Assembly (NCBI GenBank): GCA_005791535.1
Contig: SXWH01000179.1
Location: forward strand, 1-53,080
Direction of reading: 5' to 3'
From: Verrucomicrobiaceae bacterium
GTDB taxonomy: Bacteria; Verrucomicrobiota; Verrucomicrobiia; Chthoniobacterales; Chthoniobacteraceae
DNA length: 53,080 nt
Shown piece by piece: positions 17,240 through 25,790 of the stretch. The number at the start of each line of letters is the position of its first letter. Within the stretch, counting starts at the first letter, position 1. Made by a program: the position numbers and the translations under genes. The notes beneath the pieces were generated by a model, which had not been told where the DNA came from, ran no database searches, and saw only the letters and a program-made list of their open reading frames with translations.

Positions 17240-18010
17240 ATGGTGATTTCGCACTTCTACATTCTGGCGGCCGACCACAGTGGCGGCCTCATCTACGCGT
17301 TTGAAAACTGCACGCTTCCCGGGAAGCTCGTGCTGCTCTCGCTGTTCCTCGCGTCGCTGCTTTCGTGGACGATCATGGCGACGAAGTTTCGCCAGCTCCG
17401 TCGCGCGGCGGACCGGCGACTGGATTTCCTGAAGGCCTTCCGCGGAAACCGCCAGCCGCTGAGCCTCTACGAAGCGCAGGCGCGGTTTCGCGGAACGCCG
17501 GTGTTTACGGTGTATCAGGACGGCTGCGAGGAGTTGTGCCTGCAAATGCTCGGCTCGGCGGAGGTGGACGACACCTTTGCTGCGCGACTTGAGACGGCAC
17601 CTCGCATTTCGCCCGCGCAGATGGGCGTGGTCAAGACCGCAATGGAGCGCACGGTGGGCGAAAGCGCGCTGGCGCTGGAGGCAAAGATGGTGCTGCTCTC
17701 CACGGTGGTCAGCGGCGCGCCGTTCCTTGGATTGCTCGGGACGGTGTGGGGCGTGATGGAGACGTTTGGCGATGTGGCGCAGGCGGGAAAGGCTAACCTC
17801 ACGGCGATGGCTCCGGGCGTCTCGGCTGCGTTGATTACCACGGTGATGGGTCTGCTCGTGGCGATTCCCGCAATGTTCGGGCACAATTATCTCGTGAGCA
17901 CGATGCGCGGGATGGTCGTGGAGTTGGAGCTTTTCGCCGCGGAGCTCGCGAGCGTCTTTGAACACCGCTACGTGGACCACCGTTCCGAGAGAAAGGAATC
18001 TGCGGAATGA
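17240..18010 (+). CDS. MotA/TolQ/ExbB proton-channel family protein
   Basis: A 256-residue protein. There are three hydrophobic segments: one near the N-terminus (KLVLLSLFLASLLSWTIM) and two in the C-terminal half, including LLSTVVSGAPFLGLLGTVWGVMETF, the family signature, and GVSAALITTVMGLLVAIPAMF. With ExbD it forms the inner-membrane proton channel that energises TonB or TolA. It is the first gene of a three-gene operon and overlaps exbD by 4 nt (ATGA at 18007-18010), indicating translational coupling. The following protein is TolA/TonB-like without a receptor gene nearby, so this set could be the Tol system for outer-membrane constriction rather than nutrient uptake. Confidence 0.9.
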   Translation: MVISHFYILAADHSGGLIYAFENCTLPGKLVLLSLFLASLLSWTIMATKFRQLRRAADRRLDFLKAFRGNRQPLSLYEAQARFRGTPVFTVYQDGCEELCLQMLGSAEVDDTFAARLETAPRISPAQMGVVKTAMERTVGESALALEAKMVLLSTVVSGAPFLGLLGTVWGVMETFGDVAQAGKANLTAMAPGVSAALITTVMGLLVAIPAMFGHNYLVSTMRGMVVELELFAAELASVFEHRYVDHRSERKESAE

Positions 18011-18426
18011 GGCGGAAATTCTCCGAGCGTCATCAACTCGCCACGGTGAGCGAACTCAACGTCACGCCGCTGCTCGACCTCGCGTTTGTGCTTCTGATCA
18101 TTTTCATGATCACCACGCCGCTGATCGAAAACAGCACCGAGCTGGTGCTGCCGACCGGCGACGCGCAGGGAACTCCTGTGAATACGGATCGCGTTCGTGC
18201 CGTCTCAATCCTCGCTGACGGAAGTCTCTCGTTCGACGGGAAGCCCGCCACGCTGGACGATGTGGAATCCGCACTCGCGCAGCATGTGGCGCGGGACCCT
18301 GAGACCGCGGTGCTCATCCGCGCACACAAGGATTCCAATATGCAGAAATTTACAGACGTCATGGAGACAGCGAAGCGCGCCGGCGTGAAGCGCATCGGCT
18401 TTGGGAATACGCCGCGGTCGGAGTAG
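18007..18426 (+). CDS. ExbD/TolR-family biopolymer transport protein
   Basis: A 139-residue protein with a short cytoplasmic N-terminus, a single membrane segment (LLDLAFVLLIIFMITTP) carrying the conserved proton-relay Asp at D24 in NVTPLLDLAF, and a periplasmic domain (AVSILADGSLSFDGKP, AVLIRAHKDSNMQKF, DVMETAKRAGVKRIGF). These features match ExbD/TolR. It is translationally coupled to the ExbB-like gene, and the TonB/TolA-like gene starts 4 nt after its stop. TolR-type and ExbD-type cannot be separated from sequence alone. Confidence 0.9.
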   Translation: MRRKFSERHQLATVSELNVTPLLDLAFVLLIIFMITTPLIENSTELVLPTGDAQGTPVNTDRVRAVSILADGSLSFDGKPATLDDVESALAQHVARDPETAVLIRAHKDSNMQKFTDVMETAKRAGVKRIGFGNTPRSE

Positions 18427-18430
18427 CACG

Positions 18431-19300
18431 ATGTTTTCCGACCCGCTCGCGCCGGATGTGGAGAAAGGGGAACGCTTTTGGGTGACGTTCAGCATCGTCC
18501 TCGTCCTACACGCGGCATTCATCGGCGGCGCGGTCTGGGTTTCGCGCGTTCTCTTCCCGTTGCGGCCGGTTGAGCAAATCACGTGGCTGGATGGCGGAGC
18601 GATGAGCGCTGCGGCGGAATCCGCGCCGGAGGAGTCATCAGAGCCGGCTGCGCCGCCCGCGGAGCCGCCGCCGCCCGCCAAGACTGAATCGGCGACACCG
18701 GATGAATTTACTCCCGCGACGCCGACTCCCACGCCCGCACCGACACCGAAGCCGACGCCAAGGCCCACGCCGAAGCCGGCGACACCCAAGCCTGCGACGC
18801 CGAAACCGACTGCCGCGCCGGAAAAGAAAACTGCCAAATCAACGCCCTCGCCCACGCCGCGAAAGACCGTCGCCGTACGCACGCCATCGAAGGCTCCCAC
18901 GAGCCCGGCGCACACACCGGGCACTGGAACCGGCGCCGTCGCCCAGAGCGGAACAAAACCCGGCCCGGGAGCGGCTGGCGGAACGGGAACGAGTGCCGAA
19001 GTGGCTGCCGAATTAAAGCGCTACGGCGAGCTCATCGAGGGAAAGTTTCGCAACGTCTGGCAGCAGCCGCTGACCGGCGTTGATGGAAATGCGGGAGCGC
19101 AAATCGGCGTCATCCGTTTCCGTGTGTCAGCCGACGGCGCGGTCTTGTGGGCGCGTGTTTCCAAATCGAGCGGCAGTCGTATCGTGGACGATTCGCTGGA
19201 AGCGGTGTGCAAGAACATCTCCTCGCTGCCGCCGCCGCCGAAAGCCATTCAGCGCGACGGATTCTTCGAGAGCTCCATCGAAATGGTGCTCGACCGGTAA
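18431..19300 (+). CDS. TonB/TolA-like energy-transducing protein
   Basis: A 289-residue protein from ATG 18431. One N-terminal membrane segment (WVTFSIVLVLHAAFIGGAVW) precedes a long Pro/Thr/Lys-rich tether, about residues 60-165, with TPTPTPAPTPKPTPRPTP-type repeats. The C-terminal domain of about 90 residues (KRYGELIEGKFRNVWQQP, GVIRFRVSADGAVLWARV, SRIVDDSLEAVCKNI) fits the TonB/TolA C-terminal fold, in which DGAV..A.V..SSG..I.D..L is typical. The tether would span the periplasm and the C-terminal domain would contact outer-membrane partners. The KFRNVWQQP start resembles TolA/TonB_2 proteins more than classical YP-motif TonB. Confidence 0.85.
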   Translation: MFSDPLAPDVEKGERFWVTFSIVLVLHAAFIGGAVWVSRVLFPLRPVEQITWLDGGAMSAAAESAPEESSEPAAPPAEPPPPAKTESATPDEFTPATPTPTPAPTPKPTPRPTPKPATPKPATPKPTAAPEKKTAKSTPSPTPRKTVAVRTPSKAPTSPAHTPGTGTGAVAQSGTKPGPGAAGGTGTSAEVAAELKRYGELIEGKFRNVWQQPLTGVDGNAGAQIGVIRFRVSADGAVLWARVSKSSGSRIVDDSLEAVCKNISSLPPPPKAIQRDGFFESSIEMVLDR

Positions 19301-19332
19301 TATCAGGAAACGCCGCCGGACGACCGGCTTGC

Positions 19333-20676
19333 TCAGGCCGCGGCGGTGGCGGAATCCGCAGCCGGCTGCGGGGGCTTGACCGGCTTCTGATGTTTTCGAC
19401 CGGCGCGGCGGCCTTTGCATTCCGGGCGCTGGCTGCAGACCCAGACGGAACTCTCGCTTGTCGCGTTGATTTGCTCCATCGGAGCTTCGCATGCGGGGCA
19501 CAGTGGCGTTGTGATTTCCACTTTGCTCAGGAACTTCGGCATCCACGCCGCCACGTCTGTGAGGTTTTCGTCGGGCTGTTCGCGGGCCGCGGTGATCAAC
19601 TCGTCGAGAGTTCGCGCATTGATGACCTGAAGGCCTTTGGCTTTGGCAAAGTTCCGGGCATCCCAAGTGAATCCGCATGACGCGACGTAGATTCCGCGGG
19701 TCGCGCCGGCCGTGGTCACCGCATCGTAAAGCTCGCGCACCTTCTCGATGGGAATGCGCTGGTCCTGATTCATGCGCTTGCACTGAACCAGAATGCGTTC
19801 GGACCTGCGGGCAAGCGTGAAGTCAATTCCCCGGCCGCCGCCCAGTGCTGCGGGCATCGAAACGCGGTAGCCCTGACGCTGATAAATCAACGCCACCAGC
19901 AGTTCGAAATCCTCGACCTTCATCGAATGAACGGGGTTCTTCATGTCGTACGGCTCGGAGTCCGATGGAACCTGAATCGACATGTGCGCGGGAACAAAGT
20001 CATCCGCCTTCGAGCGTCTGCGCCTGACGCGATGCATGAGATACATCCCCAGCAGCGCGACGGGAACCATGCCGAGTTCGACGGAGTAGCGTTTCGTCTG
20101 CTCCCAAACTCTCTGCCGCAGGGCTTCCTGGCTCTTCGTCGCCGCGGCCGCGGCTGGCGCTGCCGCCGGTTGCGCTTTCGCATTTGCGGGCGGGACCGTG
20201 CCCAGCTTGACCGGAGGTTTCGCCGCGGCGCCGGGTGTGTTCGTTACGACCACGGCACCCGCTGCTGCGGGCGCGCCCGGCAGTGGCTTCGCTGCGGGAA
20301 CTCCCGGCTGCGGACTCGCGCCGGGCACGGCTGTTCCCGGAGCGGGCAGGGGCAATGGCGAACCGCCTCCCGGCTTAACCAGCTCGATTCCGAGTTCCTC
20401 CATGTCGCCGGCGGAGGCGCGACCGGCGTAAAGCTTTTCGCTCAATTCCGCTGCAAGCTCCTCGCGTTTGGCTTCCCCGGAAAACAGGCGGAGCGCGCTC
20501 TTAAAGACGGTGGTCATGAGGTCGGATTCCTCGTTCGTCGTGAGGCCGCCCTCGAGTTGGGGAACATTCGACGCCTTTGAGAAATACCTCTGCCCATATC
20601 GCACACCGCTGCTCATCACGATCACCATGATCGCAAAGGTGAGAAGTTTGAATAGTAGTTTGCCGAGGATACGCAT
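19333..20676 (-). CDS. Membrane-anchored Mrr-like nuclease-fold protein with C4 zinc ribbon
   Basis: A 447-residue protein from ATG 20676 (MRILGKLLFKLL). An N-terminal membrane segment (LTFAIMVIVMSSGVRY) is followed by a helical part and a Pro/Ala-rich linker, then a second short hydrophobic stretch (GMVPVALLGMYLMHRV). From about residue 240 comes an Mrr-type restriction endonuclease domain: FELLVALIYQRQGYRV, GGGRGIDFTLARR with the catalytic Asp, and ILVQCKRM as the QxK motif, then GIYVASCGFTWDAR. A topoisomerase-type C4 zinc ribbon follows (CPACEAPM ... CSQRPECKG). No methyltransferase is adjacent, so it is not a conventional restriction system. Similar proteins are annotated as membrane-bound restriction-endonuclease-like with unknown substrates. 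Confidence 0.82.
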   Translation of the reverse strand: MRILGKLLFKLLTFAIMVIVMSSGVRYGQRYFSKASNVPQLEGGLTTNEESDLMTTVFKSALRLFSGEAKREELAAELSEKLYAGRASAGDMEELGIELVKPGGGSPLPLPAPGTAVPGASPQPGVPAAKPLPGAPAAAGAVVVTNTPGAAAKPPVKLGTVPPANAKAQPAAAPAAAAATKSQEALRQRVWEQTKRYSVELGMVPVALLGMYLMHRVRRRRSKADDFVPAHMSIQVPSDSEPYDMKNPVHSMKVEDFELLVALIYQRQGYRVSMPAALGGGRGIDFTLARRSERILVQCKRMNQDQRIPIEKVRELYDAVTTAGATRGIYVASCGFTWDARNFAKAKGLQVINARTLDELITAAREQPDENLTDVAAWMPKFLSKVEITTPLCPACEAPMEQINATSESSVWVCSQRPECKGRRAGRKHQKPVKPPQPAADSATAAA

Positions 20677-20770
20677 TTGCAGGCGTGATTCAGCAAAATG
20701 CAGGCCACCTGCTTTGCGGAAAGACAACTTCCCCTCGCGCTGGCGATCGTTCGGTACCTAGTTCCTTTGA
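20677..20770. other. Short spacer upstream of the nuclease gene
   Basis: This is the start of a stretch without an intact gene that runs from 20677 to 21325. Divergent transcription would begin here. I see no convincing promoter hexamers. The rest of the stretch is taken by a decayed sorting-signal gene at 20771-21210. Confidence 0.4.
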
Positions 20771-21210
20771 TTCTCGTCGTGGGTTGTCCGGGAGAGTTCT
20801 CAATACATTCGGTGCCAGAAAGATGCGAGTAACGATCTCTATTCCGGGTCCGGCTCGCGGAACTGCGACAATCACCTTCACGTGTGGATTCAGAACAGCC
20901 GGTTGCCATCGACAGGTTCGTTTGATTTGAATACGTCTTGAACACTCCCCAGGGCGTGAATGGCGGCGATGAGCTGAGTTTCAGCTTCGCAAATTCCAGC
21001 GCCTCGTCAGTTCCAGACGGAGGCGCGACGGTCGGATTGATGATGGTCGGACTCACGGGGCTCGGCGCAATTGTACGCAGGCTGGCCTTATCTGCGGCGC
21101 GTCGGTATCCCGAAATTTGTTGTCGTGCGGCAACTCTGCGGGAATCCCTCTTTCCCGCTGCCCTTGCGCCTCGGGCTCGATTCGCAGTCGCCCTCCCTCG
21201 GGCATCTTAA
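20771..21210 (+). pseudogene. Decayed VPDGG-CTERM protein gene, frameshifted
   Basis: From 20938 a frame reads LNTPQGVNGGDELSFSFANS and then VPDGG (21010-21024), a hydrophobic stretch (TVGLMMVGLTGLGAIV) and RR, a perfect VPDGG-CTERM tail. There is no start or signal peptide for it. In another frame, 20771-20929 encodes a plausible exported-protein segment ending WIQNSRLPSTGSFDLNTS before a TGA. The two frames meet at an 11-bp imperfect duplication, ttgaatacgtc/ttgaacactcc (20928-20949). Removing 11 bp would give SFDLNTPQGVNGGDE in one frame. The normal stop soon after the RR tail is also missing. This is read as a pseudogene; a sequencing error is less likely given several lesions. Confidence 0.6.
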
Positions 21211-21325
21211 ATTCCGCTCTGAATGCGGCTTTCTTTGCGCCCGGGTTGCGGGCCCGCTCATTGAGCCCAGGCTCCCACAGTATGCCGGGCAGAAGTGCTC
21301 CCCTGTGCCCGGGCAGCCGGAGTTT

Positions 21326-22252
21326 TTATACACCCTTGAGCAGCGTCGCGATGTTTGCGCCCTTCAGCGATTCGCCCTTTTCGGCGATCTGCGCCGAGTA
21401 GGTTTGTGCGAGAGTCTTCCCTTCCTCTGCGAGCGCGGCGTACTTCGTCTTGAGCGCGGCCATGCTCAGCGTGCGACCGCTGTCGTAGTAAAGCTGCGCG
21501 AGCTGGCCGAGCGCGTAGGTGGACGCAAAAGAGATCGCGACTCCGGTCGCGGCGGAGCCGAGTGCGCCTCCGAGCTTTCCGGCTACGGACTTGCCGAGTT
21601 TTCTCGTGAGTTTGCGGGCGAATCCTTCGAAGACTTGCGACACAATTCCCAGCCCGACGGTCGCCATGAACTCCAGGATGGATTTTCGATCGAGCGAAAA
21701 GCCGCGCTGGCTTCCGATGCGGTAAACCATCTTTGTCTGAAGCGGGATGACAGCGAGGTTCGCGAGTGATTGCGGCAGCAGTTCCAGCGCGCCGGCGGAG
21801 ATGGCGTAGCGCAGGATCATCGCATTCGTTTCCTCGGTGCGCGCACCTCCGGTAGGTGCCGTGGTTGTGGGGATGACCGCAAGTTCGCCGGCCTCGGCCT
21901 CTGTCGCCATTGCGGCGGCGGGATTGAGCCCAAGCGTGTCGCGCAGCTCCGCGAGGAATGCCGTTTCCGCCTCGTTTGAGACGCCGTCTGCGTCGCACAC
22001 GCATACAGCCATCTCGTAAGCGAGCTGGCGCGATTCCTTGCTCGAAAGGCGCGATGCGACATCGGTCAATGCCGGCTTGCGGAGAAGGATCTCCTGATAG
22101 AGCCACATGAAATCGACGTCCGATGCTGCGAATGAATCGGAAAGTTTCTTGATCCGGTCGCGCTCCCGCTGGTCCTTGTCGCCGTCAGCGAAGGAAGCCA
22201 TGAGGCAAAGCGTGAGGATTGAATAGGCTTCGGGTTTGGTGAGGTCCGGCAT
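21326..22252 (-). CDS. TerB-like domain protein with hydrophobic glycine-rich C-terminus
   Basis: A 308-residue protein. Residues 1 to about 110 form an all-helical domain of TerB/DjlA type with the acidic loops FADGDKDQRERDRI and VCDADGVSNEAETAFL, which in TerB-fold proteins can bind metal. Residues from about 140 on (ETNAMILRYAISAGALELLP, QTKMVYRIGSQRGFSL, GGALGSAATGVAISFASTYALG) resemble the C-terminal part of YcjF/DUF697-type proteins, with amphipathic or membrane-inserting helices. TerB domains are linked to envelope stress and tellurite-resistance modules. No other ter gene is in the window. The gene lies upstream of nothing obviously related and is transcribed in the same direction as pheS. 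Confidence 0.75.
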   Translation of the reverse strand: MPDLTKPEAYSILTLCLMASFADGDKDQRERDRIKKLSDSFAASDVDFMWLYQEILLRKPALTDVASRLSSKESRQLAYEMAVCVCDADGVSNEAETAFLAELRDTLGLNPAAAMATEAEAGELAVIPTTTAPTGGARTEETNAMILRYAISAGALELLPQSLANLAVIPLQTKMVYRIGSQRGFSLDRKSILEFMATVGLGIVSQVFEGFARKLTRKLGKSVAGKLGGALGSAATGVAISFASTYALGQLAQLYYDSGRTLSMAALKTKYAALAEEGKTLAQTYSAQIAEKGESLKGANIATLLKGV

Positions 22253-22387
22253 CGTCCCGGCGTATTAGCGCTCGTTTGGGAAGCGGCAGGTGTTTATTTC
22301 CGGACTGTTGCGATGCGTACGGCCGATCCGGCGTTCCTGGATGGACTCGTGCCCTCTTTAGCCGCCGAATCCCGGCGTGGGTTTCAC

Positions 22388-23410
22388 TTAAAACTGCCCG
22401 AGGAATCGCTGGTCGCTATTTGTGAAGTAACGAATATCCGGCGTGCCGCTCATGATCATTGCGAGGCGATCCAGTCCGAAGCCGAATGCGAAGCCGGTAT
22501 ATTTTTCAGGATCAAAAGCGCGGTCTTTGCGCTTGGTGTTCACGGCTTCAAGCACAGCAGGGTCCACCATGCCGCAGCCCGCGATTTCCAACCAGCGGTC
22601 GCTGGAGCCGAGCATGCTGGTCTTGATGTCCACTTCGTAACTCGGTTCCGTAAACGGAAAGAAGTGCGGGCGAAAACGGAACTTTGCGTCGTTGCCGAAG
22701 AGTTCGCGGAAGAAGAATTCCAGCGTCCCTTTGAGGTCCGCGACCGACACGCCTTCGTCCACGTAGAGGCCTTCCATCTGGGTGAACTGCGCAAGATGGG
22801 TTGCGTCGATTTCGTCGCGGCGATAAGCTGCACCGGGTGCAATGATTCGGACGGGCGGCGCGGCCTTTTCCATCGTGCGGATTTGCACGGTGCTGGTGTG
22901 CGTGCGGAGCAGCCGTCCGTCCGGCATGTAGAAGGTATCCTGCTCGTTGCGCGCGGGGTGGTCGGCCGGGGTGTTGAGTGCGTCGAAGCAATGCCACTCG
23001 GTTTCGATGTCCGGCCCATCCGCGAGCGCGAACCCCATACGGCGGAAGATGGAGATCGTGCGGTCGAGAAGTTGAGTAATGGGGTGCAGTGTGCCGCGGC
23101 CCGCGAAGCCCGATGGCGTTCCCGGAAGTGTGGCGTCGACTCCGGCGAGTGCGGCTGCGTCCGCGGCCGCGAGTAACGCGGTCTTGCGTTCGTCGAGCGC
23201 GGCGGTGACCGCGGTGCGGACGTCATTGAGCAGTTTTCCGATGCGCGGTTTATCGTCCTTCGAGACGTCCTTCATCCCTTTGCTGAGCGCGGTGATTGCG
23301 CCTTGCTGGCCGAGGTATTTTACGCGGGCCTGCTCGACCGCAGTTTCGTCCGCGGCAGCGGCGATGGCGGCGAGGGCCTCGGTTTGGAGTGTGGAAAGTT
23401 GTGCGTCCAT
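22388..23410 (-). CDS. pheS: Phenylalanine--tRNA ligase, alpha subunit
   Basis: A 340-residue protein, the usual PheS length. An N-terminal coiled coil (residues 1-90) includes VKYLGQQGAITALSKGMKDV. The class II synthetase core follows: HPITQLLDRTISIFRRMGF, the motif 2 region RTHTSTVQIRTM, FRPHFFPFTEPSYEVDI and motif 3 FGFGLDRLAMIMSGTPDIRY. PheS charges tRNA-Phe as an alpha2-beta2 enzyme with PheT. No pheT is adjacent on either side (a TerB-type protein is downstream and an outer-membrane protein upstream), so the two subunit genes are separated in this genome. Confidence 0.97.
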   Translation of the reverse strand: MDAQLSTLQTEALAAIAAAADETAVEQARVKYLGQQGAITALSKGMKDVSKDDKPRIGKLLNDVRTAVTAALDERKTALLAAADAAALAGVDATLPGTPSGFAGRGTLHPITQLLDRTISIFRRMGFALADGPDIETEWHCFDALNTPADHPARNEQDTFYMPDGRLLRTHTSTVQIRTMEKAAPPVRIIAPGAAYRRDEIDATHLAQFTQMEGLYVDEGVSVADLKGTLEFFFRELFGNDAKFRFRPHFFPFTEPSYEVDIKTSMLGSSDRWLEIAGCGMVDPAVLEAVNTKRKDRAFDPEKYTGFAFGFGLDRLAMIMSGTPDIRYFTNSDQRFLGQF

Positions 23411-23503
23411 GCGTGGAAAAATGAGCGCGGAGATTCGCCGGACCCGCCCGCAGGGGCAAGGGCGGAAATGCGAAACCGCGGGAAGGGCAGCGAGATGACC
23501 CGT

Positions 23504-25243
23504 TTAGAACAGGAAGCTGAACTGCAGGAAGAAGAGGTGTTCCTGGTAGCTGCGATTAACCTGGTTTGAGTTGTTGTCGCGGTACTCGTAGGCGAGTACG
23601 GCGGTGAGCCACTTGTTGACGTCCCACCCGAGGCTGAGGCGGCCCCAAGTGTAATCGTCTTCGCGCGAGAATCCGGTAATCAGATTCTCGTCATAGTCCG
23701 CAGTTTGGAATCCGCCGGCTCCGGTCAGGTAATATTTGTCGCCGAGACGCTGGACGATGCGCGCGTCGAACCCGGTAGCGGTAAGCACTTCGTTGAATCC
23801 CGAGGCTGAAGTCGCCGTGCGGCGGAAGCCGTTGAGGAAAATGCTCGTGGCGTCGAATGGATTGTAAACGAGCCCAACCGCGAACGTTGCGTCGGTGGAG
23901 TCTTCGCGATTGTCCGCCCCGCGCCATTCTACGCCGCCGGTCACGCGGGCACTGAGTTTTTCTGTAGCTTTCCAGACAGCGCGGAGCTGGACCTGATCGA
24001 AATCCTGATTCGCTCCACTGTCCACGTCCACCCAACCGTGCGTGTAGCCAAGGGCAATGTTTGTGGATGGCGAAATCTGCCGATCAATCCACCCGGTGGC
24101 GCGGTACTCGGTGATGTCATTGCGTCCATCCTCGAAGTCGCGGCGTGAGTAATCGAACGCTGCCTCAAAGGTGGTCTTGTCGTTGATGACGTAGTCCGCG
24201 CCGACGCGGGCTTGGAAGGCGCGCCACTCTACGCGACCGCCGATATCGGAATCGGTTTCGTTGAGGGTCTGGAAGCGTGCGTTTGCGGCGAGCGTGAGTT
24301 TTGTGAAAGTGTAGCGTCCACCGGCTCGCACGTCGTGCTCGAAGCTGCTCTCGTTGCTGTTGTTTGTGTAAAGGTGGTAGCTCGGATTGTAATCTAGGAA
24401 GAAGTAGTTCTGCGACCGTTCGGCTTCCGTGAGATCGAGGCGATCGTGAATCTCGCCGGAGCGGAATAGTTCATTGCGGAACTCTCCCCAGCCCACAGCG
24501 ATTCCCGGCGAGATGGTGACGATGAAGTCGGACTCCTCGTTCAGTTCCTGAATGTAAATGTTGCTGTCCCAGGTGGCGCGGAGGCCGCCGTGAATAATGA
24601 GGTCCCAGCCTTTCTGTGTCTCAGCGGCGGCCGTCTCAAGCTGTTGTTTCGCGCTCGGGAAAAGATTCGCGCTTTCGATTTGCGGAACATCGTGCCCCGG
24701 CATTTCCGGCGGCTGAACGGATTTGCCGTCGTCATCGCGCGAGCGCTGGATTTTGCGACGTGGTGAGCGCTTTGGCGCTTCCGGTTCGTCGGAGGATTCG
24801 ACTTCAATCGGTTTTTCTTTGGGGGCAGCAGCAGTCGGCGGACGGTCTGTTGATGGGACCTCGACAGGTCGTGCCGGCGGCGTGGTTGGCAACTCCGGTG
24901 TCGGCGCGGGCGGAGTGGTCGTGGCAGGCGGAGTTGTTACTGTTCTCGGGGGAGTCGTGGCGGCCGGTGCCGTCTTGCGAGGGTCGACGATCTTCGAGCC
25001 CGGCAGAACGGGAGCAGGCTCCGGAAGTTCGATAGCGGCAGGCGCACCGGGATTCGTCGGCGGTGTCGGTGGCGGCGTGGGAAGATTTCCGCGGAATTTG
25101 AGTCCCGGTGTCTGCGCGAATGCGGAAATGGAAAGCGCGAGAGCAATAGGGAGAATCATTCCGCCGGCGGACGGGCCGCGCCGAAGCGCTGAACTGCGAT
25201 CGTGGGAAGCAGGGACGGATTGTTGGAGTGGGCTGTGGTTCAT
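23504..25243 (-). CDS. Outer-membrane beta-barrel protein with Pro-rich N-terminal tether
   Basis: A 579-residue protein from ATG 25243 (MNHSPLQQ). The signal segment MILPIALALSISAFAQ begins about 28 residues in, so a later start is possible. A Pro/Thr-rich region of about 100 residues follows (PPATTTPPAPTPELPTTPP). From about residue 200 on there are alternating beta strands typical of an outer-membrane barrel (THGGLRATWDSNIYI-like, NYFFLDYNPSYHLYTNN, ADYVINDKTTFEAAFDYS). The last strand ends in Phe (FFLQFSFLF), the usual barrel-insertion signal. The barrel resembles exopolysaccharide-related outer-membrane proteins with unknown ligands. The GAF-domain gene ends 13 nt upstream on the same strand. 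Confidence 0.8.
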   Translation of the reverse strand: MNHSPLQQSVPASHDRSSALRRGPSAGGMILPIALALSISAFAQTPGLKFRGNLPTPPPTPPTNPGAPAAIELPEPAPVLPGSKIVDPRKTAPAATTPPRTVTTPPATTTPPAPTPELPTTPPARPVEVPSTDRPPTAAAPKEKPIEVESSDEPEAPKRSPRRKIQRSRDDDGKSVQPPEMPGHDVPQIESANLFPSAKQQLETAAAETQKGWDLIIHGGLRATWDSNIYIQELNEESDFIVTISPGIAVGWGEFRNELFRSGEIHDRLDLTEAERSQNYFFLDYNPSYHLYTNNSNESSFEHDVRAGGRYTFTKLTLAANARFQTLNETDSDIGGRVEWRAFQARVGADYVINDKTTFEAAFDYSRRDFEDGRNDITEYRATGWIDRQISPSTNIALGYTHGWVDVDSGANQDFDQVQLRAVWKATEKLSARVTGGVEWRGADNREDSTDATFAVGLVYNPFDATSIFLNGFRRTATSASGFNEVLTATGFDARIVQRLGDKYYLTGAGGFQTADYDENLITGFSREDDYTWGRLSLGWDVNKWLTAVLAYEYRDNNSNQVNRSYQEHLFFLQFSFLF

Positions 25244-25256
25244 GTTGGTAGAGTGG

Positions 25257-25715
25257 TCAGGGGCGGTGGGCGCCGAGCGTTGATGCAATCTCGAGAAGAG
25301 AGGCTTTCTCGGCATCAGTCCAGTCGTGCGCTTCGATTTTTGCGATGCCGAGAACTCCGCGGAGCTCGCCGCCTGTGAGCATCGGCACTGCGATGGAGCC
25401 TTCCATGCCAGTCGTTTTTGCCGCTGGCCGGGCTTGGCCCGAGGTGTCCGTTTGCAAATTGCAAAGGCAGACCGGTTCGCGGCGCTGCGCTGCAAGGCCG
25501 GCGATTCCTTTTCCGAGCGGCACTGTCTGGATGACCGCGACAATCGGAGGCGGCAGATTGCTTTGGGCAGCTAGATGCAGGATGCCATCGGCCTCCAGCC
25601 AATGAATCGTCCCGGCCTGACAGCCGAAGTGCTGCATCGTCGCATGAAGCGCAGCTTCAGGCCCTTCTCCGATTGCGGCGAGAATCTCGGGAGAAAGAGG
25701 GTGTGAATTCGTCAT
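25257..25715 (-). CDS. GAF-domain protein
   Basis: A 152-residue single-domain protein matching the GAF fold: an N-terminal helix, CQAGTIHWLEADGILHLAAQ, IQTVPLGKGIAGLAAQRREP with the helix that closes the ligand pocket, then GMEGSIAVPMLTGGELRGVLGI and a C-terminal helix. GAF domains bind small ligands such as cyclic nucleotides or tetrapyrroles, or sense redox state. Cys residues in VCLCNLQTD could allow redox sensing, but this is only a possibility. No output domain is fused. It is probably cotranscribed with the outer-membrane barrel gene 13 nt downstream. Confidence 0.85.
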   Translation of the reverse strand: MTNSHPLSPEILAAIGEGPEAALHATMQHFGCQAGTIHWLEADGILHLAAQSNLPPPIVAVIQTVPLGKGIAGLAAQRREPVCLCNLQTDTSGQARPAAKTTGMEGSIAVPMLTGGELRGVLGIAKIEAHDWTDAEKASLLEIASTLGAHRP

Positions 25716-25790
25716 AATCGCGGAACCGAATCAGAAACCGGGAGTCGAGGCAATTGCGCAGAAATGCCGGGCGGTCTCCTGCATTCCGGA

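Noticed and set aside
18205..18924. A Gly/Val-rich 239-codon frame on the minus strand
   Set aside because: It is the complement of the Pro/Thr/Lys-rich tether of the TonB/TolA-like gene, which naturally reads as Gly/Val repeats.
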